DNA of 64,000 bases. Source: Solimonas sp036405815. Lineage in GTDB: Bacteria; Pseudomonadota; Gammaproteobacteria; Nevskiales; Nevskiaceae. The stretch is taken from contig DASWWX010000040.1 of assembly GCA_036405815.1 (NCBI GenBank), positions 34,701 to 98,700 on the forward strand. Direction: 5' to 3'. Numbering within the stretch: position 1 is the stretch's first letter; every line of letters begins with the position of its first letter. Under the pieces are notes generated by a model. The model did not search any database, was not told the origin of the DNA, and saw nothing but the letters and a program-made list of their open reading frames with translations. This document shows, in pieces, positions 7,540 to 15,582 of the stretch. Position numbers and translations under genes: made by a program.

Positions 7540-8610
7540 ATGCAGGAGCAGCAGTTCACCGGCACCACCGAGGTCAAGGAGAAGCACCGCTTCGACGAAG
7601 CCATGCTGGCGCATTACCTGGCGCAGCAGGTCGAGGGCTTCGAAGGCCCGCTGACCGTGCAGCAGTTCAAGGGTGGCCAGTCCAACCCGACCTACAAGCT
7701 GATCACGCCGAAGAAAAGTTACGTGCTGCGGCGCAAGCCGCCGGGCAAGCTGCTGGCGTCCGCGCACGCGGTGGACCGTGAGTACCGCGTCATCACCGCG
7801 CTGGCGCAGACCGACGTGCCGGTCGCCAGGACCTATTGCCTGTGCGAGGACGACTCGATCATCGGTACCGCGTTCTATGTGATGGACTGCGTCGAGGGCC
7901 GCGTGATGTGGGACCCGACCCTGCCCGACTATCAACCGGCGCAGCGCCGCGCGATCTTCGAGGAGATGAACCGCGTCATCGCCGCGCTGCACAAGGTCCG
8001 CTACGAAGCGATCGGTCTCGGCGACTACGGCAAACCCGGCAACTACTTCGCGCGCCAGATCGACCGCTGGAGCAAGCAGTACCGCGCCTCGGAGACGGAG
8101 AAGATCGCGGCCTTCGAGAAGCTGATCGAATGGCTGCCGGCCAACATCCCGCCCGGCGACGAGACCTCGATCGTGCACGGCGACTACCGCCTCGACAACA
8201 TGATCTTCCACCCGACCGAGCCGCGCGTCCTCGCGGTGCTGGACTGGGAGCTGTCGACGCTGGGGCATCCACTCGCCGATTTCTCCTACCACTGCATGAC
8301 CTGGAAGATTCCCAAGGGCGTGTTCCGTGGTCTCGGCGGCGCCAAGCTCGCCGAACTCGGCATCCCGACCGAGGAAGAACACGTGAACGCGTACTGCCAG
8401 CGCACCGGCCGCGCGCCGATCGATCCCAGCCATTGGGACTTCTACATGGCCTACAACCTGTTCCGCCTGGGCGCGATCCTGCAGGGGATCATGGGTCGCG
8501 TGAAGGCCGGCACCGCCGCCAGCGCGCAGGCCGAGGCGATGGGCCGCGCCGCCGGCCCGCTGGCCGAGCTGGGCTGGCAGCAGGTCCAGAAAATCCTGGC
8601 GCGCGGTTAA
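7540..8610 (+). CDS. APH-fold phosphotransferase, ACAD10/LvaA-like
   Basis: A 356-residue kinase-fold protein of the aminoglycoside-phosphotransferase/choline-kinase superfamily. Sequence landmarks: a nucleotide-binding Lys/Arg strand YVLRRKPPGK, the catalytic-loop motif HGDYRLDN (His213), and the metal site DWELSTLGHPLAD (Asp235). Proteins of this exact type are fused to, or paired with, ACAD11-like dehydrogenases. In Pseudomonas levulinate catabolism LvaA, and in animals ACAD10/11, they phosphorylate 4-hydroxyacyl-CoA. The next gene 24 nt downstream is such a dehydrogenase, so the same role is a strong inference. ATG 7540 is chosen because GGAGG precedes it by 5 nt; a GTG nine codons upstream is less likely. 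Confidence 0.85.
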   Translation: MQEQQFTGTTEVKEKHRFDEAMLAHYLAQQVEGFEGPLTVQQFKGGQSNPTYKLITPKKSYVLRRKPPGKLLASAHAVDREYRVITALAQTDVPVARTYCLCEDDSIIGTAFYVMDCVEGRVMWDPTLPDYQPAQRRAIFEEMNRVIAALHKVRYEAIGLGDYGKPGNYFARQIDRWSKQYRASETEKIAAFEKLIEWLPANIPPGDETSIVHGDYRLDNMIFHPTEPRVLAVLDWELSTLGHPLADFSYHCMTWKIPKGVFRGLGGAKLAELGIPTEEEHVNAYCQRTGRAPIDPSHWDFYMAYNLFRLGAILQGIMGRVKAGTAASAQAEAMGRAAGPLAELGWQQVQKILARG

Positions 8611-8634
8611 CCGCGCCCGTCACCGAGAAATCGC

Positions 8635-9882
8635 ATGAGCTTTGAACCGAACCCGAAAACCCAGGACCTCCTGAAGCGCCTGAACGCCTTCATGGACGAG
8701 CACGTCTATCCGAACGAGCACCGCTTCCTGCAGGAGGTCGCCGAGGGCGATCGCTGGCAGCCGACGCAGATCATCGAAACGCTGAAGGACAAGGCCAAGG
8801 CCGCGGGGTTGTGGAACCTGTTCCTGCCGGAGTCCGAGCACGGCGCCGGCCTGACCAATCTCGAATACGCGCCGCTGTGCGAGGTCATGGGCCGCGTGAT
8901 GTGGTCGCCGGAAGTGTTCAACTGCTCGGCGCCCGACACCGGCAACATGGAAGTGCTCGCGCGCTACGGCACCGAGGAGCACAAGCGTCAGTGGCTGGCA
9001 CCGCTGCTGGACGGCAAGATCCGCTCGTGCTTCGCGATGACGGAACCGGAAGTCGCCTCGTCGGATGCCACCAACATCAGCAGCTCGATCAAGCGCGACG
9101 GCGACGAGTACGTCATCAACGGCCGCAAGTGGTGGTCCTCCGGCGCCAATGATCCGCGCTGCAAGATCTTCATCTTCATGGGCAAGACCAACCCGGAAGC
9201 GAGCCGCCACAGCCAGCAGTCGATGATCCTCGTGCCGCGCGACACACCGGGCGTGAAGATCCTGCGCCACCTGCCGGTGTTCGGCTATGACGACGCCCCG
9301 CACGGCCATGCCGAGATCGTGTTCGACAACGTGCGCGTGCCGGCCTCCAACATGCTGCTCGGCGAAGGCCGCGGCTTCGAGATCGCGCAGGGCCGCCTCG
9401 GCCCCGGCCGCATCCACCACTGCATGCGCCTGATCGGCCTGGCCGAGCGCGCGCTGGAGAAGATGTGCCAGCGCACGCTGTCGCGCGTGGCCTTCGGCAA
9501 GCCGGTGGCCGCGCAGACGGTGACGCTGGAGCGCATCGCCGAGGCACGCATCGCCATCGACTCCGCGCGCTTCCTGACGCTCAATGCCGCGCACAAGATG
9601 GACACGGTCGGCAACAAGGTCGCCGCCAAGGAGATCGCGATGATCAAGGTCGCGGCGCCGACGATGGCCTGCCAGGTCATCGACTGGGCGATCCAGGCGC
9701 ATGGCGGCGGCGGCGTCACCGACGACTTCGGCCTGTCCTACGCCTACGCGCAGGCGCGCACGCTGCGCCTGGCCGACGGTCCGGATGAGGTCCATCGCAA
9801 CGCGATCGGCAAGCTGGAGCTGTCGCGCTACGTTTCCAAGGAGGCGATGGCCGCCTTCGCCAGCAGCCGTTCGTCGAGGTAA
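8635..9882 (+). CDS. ACAD11/LvaC-like acyl-CoA dehydrogenase
   Basis: A 415-residue ACAD-fold protein. It carries TEPEVASSDATNIS, INGRKWWSSGA, the RVAFGKPV FAD-contact motif, and the C-terminal signature LADGPDEVHR in which Asp381 replaces the catalytic Glu of normal ACADs. This ADGPDEVH ending is the hallmark of ACAD11-type enzymes. Those act after a kinase: they help eliminate the phosphate from 4-phosphoacyl-CoA to give an enoyl-CoA, rather than performing simple desaturation. The kinase is the gene immediately upstream and a CurA-type reductase starts 6 nt after the stop, so all three are probably one transcript. Family call is firm; substrate chain length is unknown. Confidence 0.9.
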   Translation: MSFEPNPKTQDLLKRLNAFMDEHVYPNEHRFLQEVAEGDRWQPTQIIETLKDKAKAAGLWNLFLPESEHGAGLTNLEYAPLCEVMGRVMWSPEVFNCSAPDTGNMEVLARYGTEEHKRQWLAPLLDGKIRSCFAMTEPEVASSDATNISSSIKRDGDEYVINGRKWWSSGANDPRCKIFIFMGKTNPEASRHSQQSMILVPRDTPGVKILRHLPVFGYDDAPHGHAEIVFDNVRVPASNMLLGEGRGFEIAQGRLGPGRIHHCMRLIGLAERALEKMCQRTLSRVAFGKPVAAQTVTLERIAEARIAIDSARFLTLNAAHKMDTVGNKVAAKEIAMIKVAAPTMACQVIDWAIQAHGGGGVTDDFGLSYAYAQARTLRLADGPDEVHRNAIGKLELSRYVSKEAMAAFASSRSSR

Positions 9883-9888
9883 TCCGTC

Positions 9889-10899
9889 ATGAGCACGAAG
9901 AACCGTCAGTTCAAGCTTGCGCAGCGTCCGCAGGGCATGGTCAAGCGCGCCGATTTCGAATACGTCGAGACCGCGCTGCCGGAGCCCGGCGACGGCCAGT
10001 TCCTGGTCAAGAACGAGTACCTGTCGCTCGATCCGGCGATGCGTGGCTGGATGAACGAGGGCAAGTCCTACGTGCCGCCGGTCGGCATCGGCGAGGTCAT
10101 GCGCGCCGGCGCGGTCGGCAAGGTGCTGGCATCCAAGCATCCGAAGTACGCGGTCGGCGATCACGTCGTCGGCCTGTTCGGCGTGCAGGACTACGCCGTC
10201 TCCGACGGCAAGGGCTGCAACAAGGTCGATCCCAAGCTGGCGCCGCTGCCGGTGTATCTCGGCACGCTCGGCATGCCGGGCATGACCGCCTACTTCGGCC
10301 TGCTCGAAGTCGGCCAGCCCAAGGAAGGCGAAACCGTCGTCGTCTCCGGCGCGGCCGGCGCGGTCGGCCAGATCGTCGGCCAGATCGCGAAGATCAAGGG
10401 CTGCCGCGTGGTCGGCATCGCCGGCGGCGCCGACAAGTGCCGCTACGTCGTCGAGGAACTCGGCTTCGACGCCTGCATCGACTACAAGCACGACGACGTC
10501 AAGAAAGGCCTGAAGCAACACTGCCCGAAAGGCGTGGACGTCTACTTCGACAACGTCGGCGGCGAGATTCTCGACATCGTGCTGACGCAGCTGGCGATGC
10601 ACGCGCGCATCGTCATCTGCGGTGCGATCTCGCAGTACAACAACTCGACGCCGGTCAAAGGCCCGAGCAACTACATGTCGCTGCTGGTCAACCGCGCCAG
10701 CATGAAGGGCATGGTCGTATTCGACTGGGCCGCGCGCTACGGCGAGGCGATGCAGGCGATGGGCGGCTGGTTGCGCGAAGGCAGGATGAAGACGCGCGAG
10801 GACATCGCGGTTGGACTGGAAACCTTCCCGGAGACCTTGCTCAAGCTGTTCAAGGGTGAGAACGTCGGCAAGCTGGTGCTGAAGGTGAACACCGACTGA
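9889..10899 (+). CDS. curA: NADP-dependent medium-chain reductase, CurA/PTGR type
   Basis: A 336-residue zinc-independent medium-chain dehydrogenase/reductase. It has the N-terminal GroES-like domain (YLSLDPAMRGWM near residue 45), the segment GMPGMTAYFGLLEV, a Rossmann nucleotide-binding motif VSGAAGAVGQIVGQ, and YFDNVGGEILD. These match bacterial CurA/YncB and mammalian prostaglandin reductases, which reduce the alpha,beta double bond of enones with NADPH. There are no zinc-ligand cysteines in the usual places. It is separated from the ACAD11-like gene by 6 nt, so it may reduce an unsaturated intermediate of the same pathway. The physiological substrate is not determinable. Confidence 0.87.
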   Translation: MSTKNRQFKLAQRPQGMVKRADFEYVETALPEPGDGQFLVKNEYLSLDPAMRGWMNEGKSYVPPVGIGEVMRAGAVGKVLASKHPKYAVGDHVVGLFGVQDYAVSDGKGCNKVDPKLAPLPVYLGTLGMPGMTAYFGLLEVGQPKEGETVVVSGAAGAVGQIVGQIAKIKGCRVVGIAGGADKCRYVVEELGFDACIDYKHDDVKKGLKQHCPKGVDVYFDNVGGEILDIVLTQLAMHARIVICGAISQYNNSTPVKGPSNYMSLLVNRASMKGMVVFDWAARYGEAMQAMGGWLREGRMKTREDIAVGLETFPETLLKLFKGENVGKLVLKVNTD

Positions 10900-10977
10900 T
10901 TCGAGTGCAGTACCCGCGCGCCGCCTCGACGCGGCGCGCGGTCATGAAACGCAGGACAACGGCAGAGGAGAAACCGC

Positions 10978-12321
10978 ATGTCCGCAACATCGACACCGGC
11001 CACCGGCACGTCCGGCGAGCCGTCACTGGCCTACGCCTGGTTCGTCGTGGCGATCCTGATGGTCGCCTACGTGTTCTCGTTCATCGACCGGCAGATCCTG
11101 AGCCTGCTGGTCGGCCCGGTGCGGCGCGACCTCGGCATCAGCGACACGCAGATGAGTCTGCTGATGGGCTTCTCGTTCGCGATCTTCTACACGATTCTCG
11201 GCATTCCGCTCGGCCGCATTGCCGACAGCCGCAGTCGCCGCGGCCTGATCGGCGCCGGCATCGTGTTCTGGAGCGTGATGACGGCGATGTGCGGCACCGC
11301 GCGCCACTACTGGCAACTGTTCCTGTATCGCGTCGGCGTCGGTGTCGGTGAGGCCGCGCTGTCGCCGGCGGCCTATTCGATGATCGCGGACTACTTCCCA
11401 CCGGCCAAGCGCGCGACCGCGATCAGCGTCTACTCGATGGGCATCTACCTCGGCTCCGGCATCGCGTTCCTGCTGGGCGGCCTGGTGATCCAGTTCATCA
11501 GCGGCCGCGAAGCGGTGATCCTGCCGCTGGTCGGCGAGACGCGGCCCTGGCAGACCGTGTTCTTCGTGCTCGGTATCGCCGGTGTGATCTTCAGCCTCGC
11601 CTTCCTGTGGGTGAAGGAACCGGCACGACAGAACATCGGCGGTGCGCAGGTGGTGCCGCTGCGCGAGGTGCTGGCCTACCTGTGGCGCAACCGGCGCACG
11701 GTGGTCTGCCACAACCTGGGCTTTGCGATGATCGCGTTCTGCTCCTACGGCAGTGCCGCCTGGATGCCGGAATTCTTCGTGCGCACCTACGGCTGGCAGC
11801 CGGGCCAGGTGGGCATCATCTATGGCCTGCTGGTCATGGTGTTCGGCTGTGCCGGCATCGTCTTCGGCGGTCGTCTCACCGACCGCTGGCTGCGCGAGGG
11901 CCACAGCGACGCAGCACTGCGCGTGGGCATCTGGGCCGCCGTCGGTGCGATGGCCAGCGGTGCGATCTACGTCTGGATGCCGACGGGGGCACTCGCGGCC
12001 GTCGCGATGACCCCGGCGATCTTCTGCCTCGGCATGCCGTTCGGTGCCGCACCAGCGGCGATCCAGGAGATCGTGCCGGACCGCATGCGCGGCCAGGCCT
12101 CGGCGGTCTACCTGTTCATCGTCAATCTGGTGGGTCTCGGCATCGGGCCCACGGCGGTCGCGCTGGTCACGGATCGCGTGTTCGGCGACGACGCGGCGCT
12201 GCGCTGGTCGCTGATCGTGGTGGGCAGCTTCGCCTGCATCAGCGCCGTCGCGCTGCTGGCGGCGGGCCGCCGCCCCTACCGCGAAACCCATCAGCGACTG
12301 GCCCGCGCACCCGCCGCCTGA
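10978..12321 (+). CDS. MFS transporter, Spinster-like
   Basis: A 447-residue inner-membrane protein with about 12 hydrophobic segments. The MFS signature between helices 2 and 3 reads GRIADSRSRRGLIG. The first helix contains SFIDRQILSLL, the form usual in Spinster-type MFS proteins of aromatic- and lipid-degrading proteobacteria. A GAGGAG ribosome site lies 6 nt before ATG 10978. It follows the CurA-like gene by 78 nt on the same strand and may import a substrate or export a product of the acyl-CoA pathway. The transported compound cannot be told from sequence. Confidence 0.85.
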   Translation: MSATSTPATGTSGEPSLAYAWFVVAILMVAYVFSFIDRQILSLLVGPVRRDLGISDTQMSLLMGFSFAIFYTILGIPLGRIADSRSRRGLIGAGIVFWSVMTAMCGTARHYWQLFLYRVGVGVGEAALSPAAYSMIADYFPPAKRATAISVYSMGIYLGSGIAFLLGGLVIQFISGREAVILPLVGETRPWQTVFFVLGIAGVIFSLAFLWVKEPARQNIGGAQVVPLREVLAYLWRNRRTVVCHNLGFAMIAFCSYGSAAWMPEFFVRTYGWQPGQVGIIYGLLVMVFGCAGIVFGGRLTDRWLREGHSDAALRVGIWAAVGAMASGAIYVWMPTGALAAVAMTPAIFCLGMPFGAAPAAIQEIVPDRMRGQASAVYLFIVNLVGLGIGPTAVALVTDRVFGDDAALRWSLIVVGSFACISAVALLAAGRRPYRETHQRLARAPAA

Positions 12322-12401
12322 AGCTGCGCCTGCGGGGGCTGGGTGGGTAGGCGGCGACCTGCTATGGTTCGCGGCCTTTTCACCTCCCTACCACTACGGG
12401 C

Positions 12402-14177
12402 ATGGACCTGCACGCGTGGATCACGATTGGCGTCCTGATCGGGACGCTGGCACTGCTCATCAGCGAGAAGCTCGCGCCGGAGCTGGTGCTGATGCTGGCG
12501 ATGCTGACGCTGCTGGCGATCGGCGTACTCGACCCCAAACAGGCGCTCGCCGGTTTCTCCAACGAGGGCATGATCACCGTCGCCGCGATGTATGTGGTTG
12601 CTGCGGGTCTGCGCGACACCGGTGCGATCGATCTGGTGGTGCAGCGCCTGCTCGGGCGACCGCGCAACCTCGCCACCGCCCAGTTCAAGGTGATGCTGCC
12701 GACCGTCACGCTGTCGTCCTTCATCAACAATACGCCGGTGGTCGCCACCTTCCTGCCGGCCATCCTGACCTGGAGCAAGCGCAACGGCCTGCCGCCGTCG
12801 AAGCTGCTGATTCCGCTGAGCTACGCAGCCATTTTCGGCGGCACCTGCACACTCATCGGCACCTCGACCAACCTGGTCGTCAACGGCCTGTGGACCGGCG
12901 CCGGCAATCCCGGGCTCGGCATGTTCGAGATCGCCTGGATCGGCATTCCCTGCGCGCTGGCCGGCATGCTGTATCTGATGACGATCGGCCGCCGGCTGCT
13001 GCCGGACCGCAAGAGCGGCGGGAGCGCGTTCGAGAATCCACGCGAGTACACGGTCGAGATGCAGGTCGAAGCCGGCGGCGCACTGGTCGGCAAAACGATC
13101 CAGGAAGCGGGCCTGCGCCACCTCGGCTCGCTGTTCCTGGTCGAGATCGAGCGCGAAGGCCGCATCGTGCCGGCGGTCAACTCCAGCGAGCGCCTGCTCG
13201 CCGATGACCGGCTGGTGTTCGCCGGCGATATTGGTGCGGTCGTGGAGCTGCAACGGATCCGCGGCCTGAAAGCAGCGGTGGATACCGACACCGCTGCGAT
13301 CCTGCGTCAGGCACCGGAGCGCAAGCTGGTCGAGGTCGTCATCTCGCCGCGTTGCCCGCTGATCAACCGCACCTTGCGCGACAGCCGTTTCCACACCTAT
13401 TACGGCGCGGCGGTGATCGCGGTGGCGCGCGATGGTCAGCGCCTGCGCGGCGGGCTCGGCGACGTGGTGCTCAAGGCTGCCGACACCCTGCTGCTGGAGG
13501 CGCGTCCGGTATGGGTGGAGCGCCATCGTCATTCGCCCGACTTCCTGCTCGTCAGCGATGTGGCCAATTCGGAGCTGCCGCGGTTCGACAAGGCGCTGCG
13601 CGCCTGGGCCATCCTCGGCGCCGTGGTGCTATCGGCGACGATGGGCTGGCTGGAGATGATCACCGCGGCGCTGCTGGGCGCTGCCGCCACACTGGCGTTC
13701 GGCTGCGCCAGCTTCGCCAACGCGCGGCGCAGCCTCGATACCCAGGTGCTGCTGGTCATTGCCTGTTCGTTCGCGCTCGGCAAGGCCCTGGAGGTGACCG
13801 GCGCCGCCGCGGCCATCGCGCAGACCCTGCTGACGCTGCCTGGCGATCATCCCTGGCTGGTACTCGCGCTGGCCTACGCGATGACGGTGCTGCTGACGGA
13901 GATGATCACCAACAACGCCGCGGCCGTGCTGATGTATCCGATCTGCATGGCTGCAGCACAGACGCTGGGCGTCAGCCCGATGCCATTCCTGATCGCGGTG
14001 ATGATGGCGGCGTCGGCCTGCTTCTCCACGCCGCTGGGCTACCAGACCAACCTGATGGTGGCGGGCCCGGGTGGCTACCGCTTCACCGATTTCATCAAGG
14101 TGGGGCTGCCGATGAACCTGCTGCTCGGCGCGGTCAGCGTGCTGCTGATCCCGCGAATCTGGCCGTTCTATCCGTAG
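12402..14177 (+). CDS. SLC13/DASS-family permease with two RCK_C (TrkA_C) domains
   Basis: A 591-residue inner-membrane transporter. Both halves carry the DASS Ser-Asn-Thr-type signature loops: SSFINNTPVVATFLP near residue 106 and TEMITNNAAAVLMYP near residue 500. Between them is a cytosolic stretch of about 170 residues with two TrkA_C/RCK_C-like units, each opening with a VEMQVEAGGALVGKTIQ- or VEVVISPRCPLINRTL-type strand. Proteins of this build are predicted sodium-coupled anion (dicarboxylate or sulfate) transporters with ligand-gated regulation. It stands alone: the gene on the left is 80 nt away and no strong ribosome site was seen. Confidence 0.85.
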   Translation: MDLHAWITIGVLIGTLALLISEKLAPELVLMLAMLTLLAIGVLDPKQALAGFSNEGMITVAAMYVVAAGLRDTGAIDLVVQRLLGRPRNLATAQFKVMLPTVTLSSFINNTPVVATFLPAILTWSKRNGLPPSKLLIPLSYAAIFGGTCTLIGTSTNLVVNGLWTGAGNPGLGMFEIAWIGIPCALAGMLYLMTIGRRLLPDRKSGGSAFENPREYTVEMQVEAGGALVGKTIQEAGLRHLGSLFLVEIEREGRIVPAVNSSERLLADDRLVFAGDIGAVVELQRIRGLKAAVDTDTAAILRQAPERKLVEVVISPRCPLINRTLRDSRFHTYYGAAVIAVARDGQRLRGGLGDVVLKAADTLLLEARPVWVERHRHSPDFLLVSDVANSELPRFDKALRAWAILGAVVLSATMGWLEMITAALLGAAATLAFGCASFANARRSLDTQVLLVIACSFALGKALEVTGAAAAIAQTLLTLPGDHPWLVLALAYAMTVLLTEMITNNAAAVLMYPICMAAAQTLGVSPMPFLIAVMMAASACFSTPLGYQTNLMVAGPGGYRFTDFIKVGLPMNLLLGAVSVLLIPRIWPFYP

Positions 14178-14281
14178 CGATCCTGGCTCCCTCGGGCACC
14201 GTTAGCGCACGCGGGGAACGGATGCCGCGAACGACGCCGTCGTCCTCGTGAATCTCGCGGACGGCCGATGACGCGCGTGAT

Positions 14282-15277
14282 TCAGCGCGCGCGGGCCGCC
14301 GCTGCGGCGCGCGGCGCAGCAAGCGGCATGGCACCGATCACCGGCGCCAGCACGGCATCGCGGGCGAGCTGCGTCGCCTCGCGCTGGTGAGACACGCTGA
14401 TGGCGCCGCCGGACAGCTGCACAACGCTCAATTCGGCGACGTCCACGGCCTGACCGCGCCCGCCGTTGATACGCAAACGCTGACCGCTATCACCGTCCAC
14501 CGACACGCAGGCGATCGCCAGCACCGGGTGACGCTCGATCAGGCGGCTGAGCGCGCCCAGCGGCGCATTCTCGACGGTCTCGAACTCGTAGATCATCAGG
14601 CGCTGACTGCCGACGATAGCCTCCGAGCGCATGTCGGTCAGGCGCGCATCTTCCGGCGTGCCCCAGGTCCGCTGACACCAGGTACGACCGGCGTAGCGGT
14701 AGGAACCCTGCAACACGCGAAACGGCGGCAGCACCACGCGCGTCAGCGAGAAGCCTTCGCGGAACAGTCCGCTCGACGACGCGGCCGGCGCACGGCCGGC
14801 GGCGGCCGCGTGATGGTCGCCCGGTTTGCGCGCCAGCAAACCGCGCATGTACTGCTTGCAGTAGGCGGCGGACGTGTGCCACAGATTGCGGAAATGGCGC
14901 TCAAGCGTGGCGTTGTCGATCAAATGCCGCGCCTCGACCTCTTCGCAGGACTGCAGCACGTCTTCGAGCGTCAGCGCCTCGATACGGCGGCCAGACCGGC
15001 GCATCGCCAGATGCACGACCTCGCGCTCGACTTCCTCGGCAGCGCGCCACGGCAGCGGCTGCGTGCGCGTCAACACCTGATGGAGATTGTCGACCGTGGC
15101 CGTCGGACCGCAGACGGCCAGCGTGTTGTGCCAGGTATGGAGCGCGAGGCGTTCCTCGGTGCGAGGCGCCGGCGCCGCGCTGCGGGTCTCGCTCTCAGCC
15201 TCAACCACCGGCGTCGCGACGGGCTCTTCCCGCCCCAGGATCGCGCGCAACGGATCTGCAGCCCATTTCATTTTCAT
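14282..15277 (-). CDS. Uncharacterised protein, possible YubB/Api92 ferredoxin-like fold
   Basis: A 331-residue protein with no signal peptide or membrane segment. I see two stretches that resemble the DUF1281/YubB-Api92 ferredoxin-like proteins known from plasmids and phages. Residues near 45-68 (ALHTWHNTLAVCGPTATVD) look like their WxxNxLxVxG opening. Later RTWCQRTWGTPEDARL, then the strand MIYEFETVENAPLGAL and RHPVLAIACVSVDG, look like the W...WGTKWD...FxTxxxPP...hP core. Between them is an insert with a Cys/His-containing helix (RHFRNLWHTSAAYCKQYM). The extreme C-terminus is Ala/Arg-rich. The resemblance is by eye and distant. The gene is monocistronic and divergent from the MMPL gene; its role is unknown. 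Confidence 0.65.
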   Translation of the reverse strand: MKMKWAADPLRAILGREEPVATPVVEAESETRSAAPAPRTEERLALHTWHNTLAVCGPTATVDNLHQVLTRTQPLPWRAAEEVEREVVHLAMRRSGRRIEALTLEDVLQSCEEVEARHLIDNATLERHFRNLWHTSAAYCKQYMRGLLARKPGDHHAAAAGRAPAASSSGLFREGFSLTRVVLPPFRVLQGSYRYAGRTWCQRTWGTPEDARLTDMRSEAIVGSQRLMIYEFETVENAPLGALSRLIERHPVLAIACVSVDGDSGQRLRINGGRGQAVDVAELSVVQLSGGAISVSHQREATQLARDAVLAPVIGAMPLAAPRAAAAARAR

Positions 15278-15582
15278 GATGGCACTATGCGGCTCGGCGT
15301 CTGGGCCCCCCGGCCCCGGACGCTAAAGTAACGGAACTGGCCGACCAGCGGCGATCGGGGCGCCGCGGAGGGCTCAATTTACTACCGGGTAACACCCGGG
15401 TTCCGGCGTCCCCTTCAGCGACCGCCAGCTTAGCGACACCCGTTGCCGCCAGGGCGGTCGGCGCGGCGCGGCGCGCGAACCCGGTCACGTTTCATCCGAA
15501 TGCAGGTACCGCTGGCCGGCCTGCTGGCTATGCTGGCAGCCGGAGCTGACGGCAACGGCCTGAAAACAGACCCAAAAACGAT
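15278..15582. promoter_or_regulatory. 305-nt divergent intergenic region with a short palindrome
   Basis: This gap lies between the uncharacterised gene (leftward) and the MMPL gene (rightward) and must hold both promoters. CCGGGT (15385-15390) and ACCCGG (15394-15399) form a 6-bp inverted repeat with a 3-nt loop, a possible operator half-site pair. I could not assign -35/-10 elements, and no small coding sequence was convincing. Confidence 0.35.
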
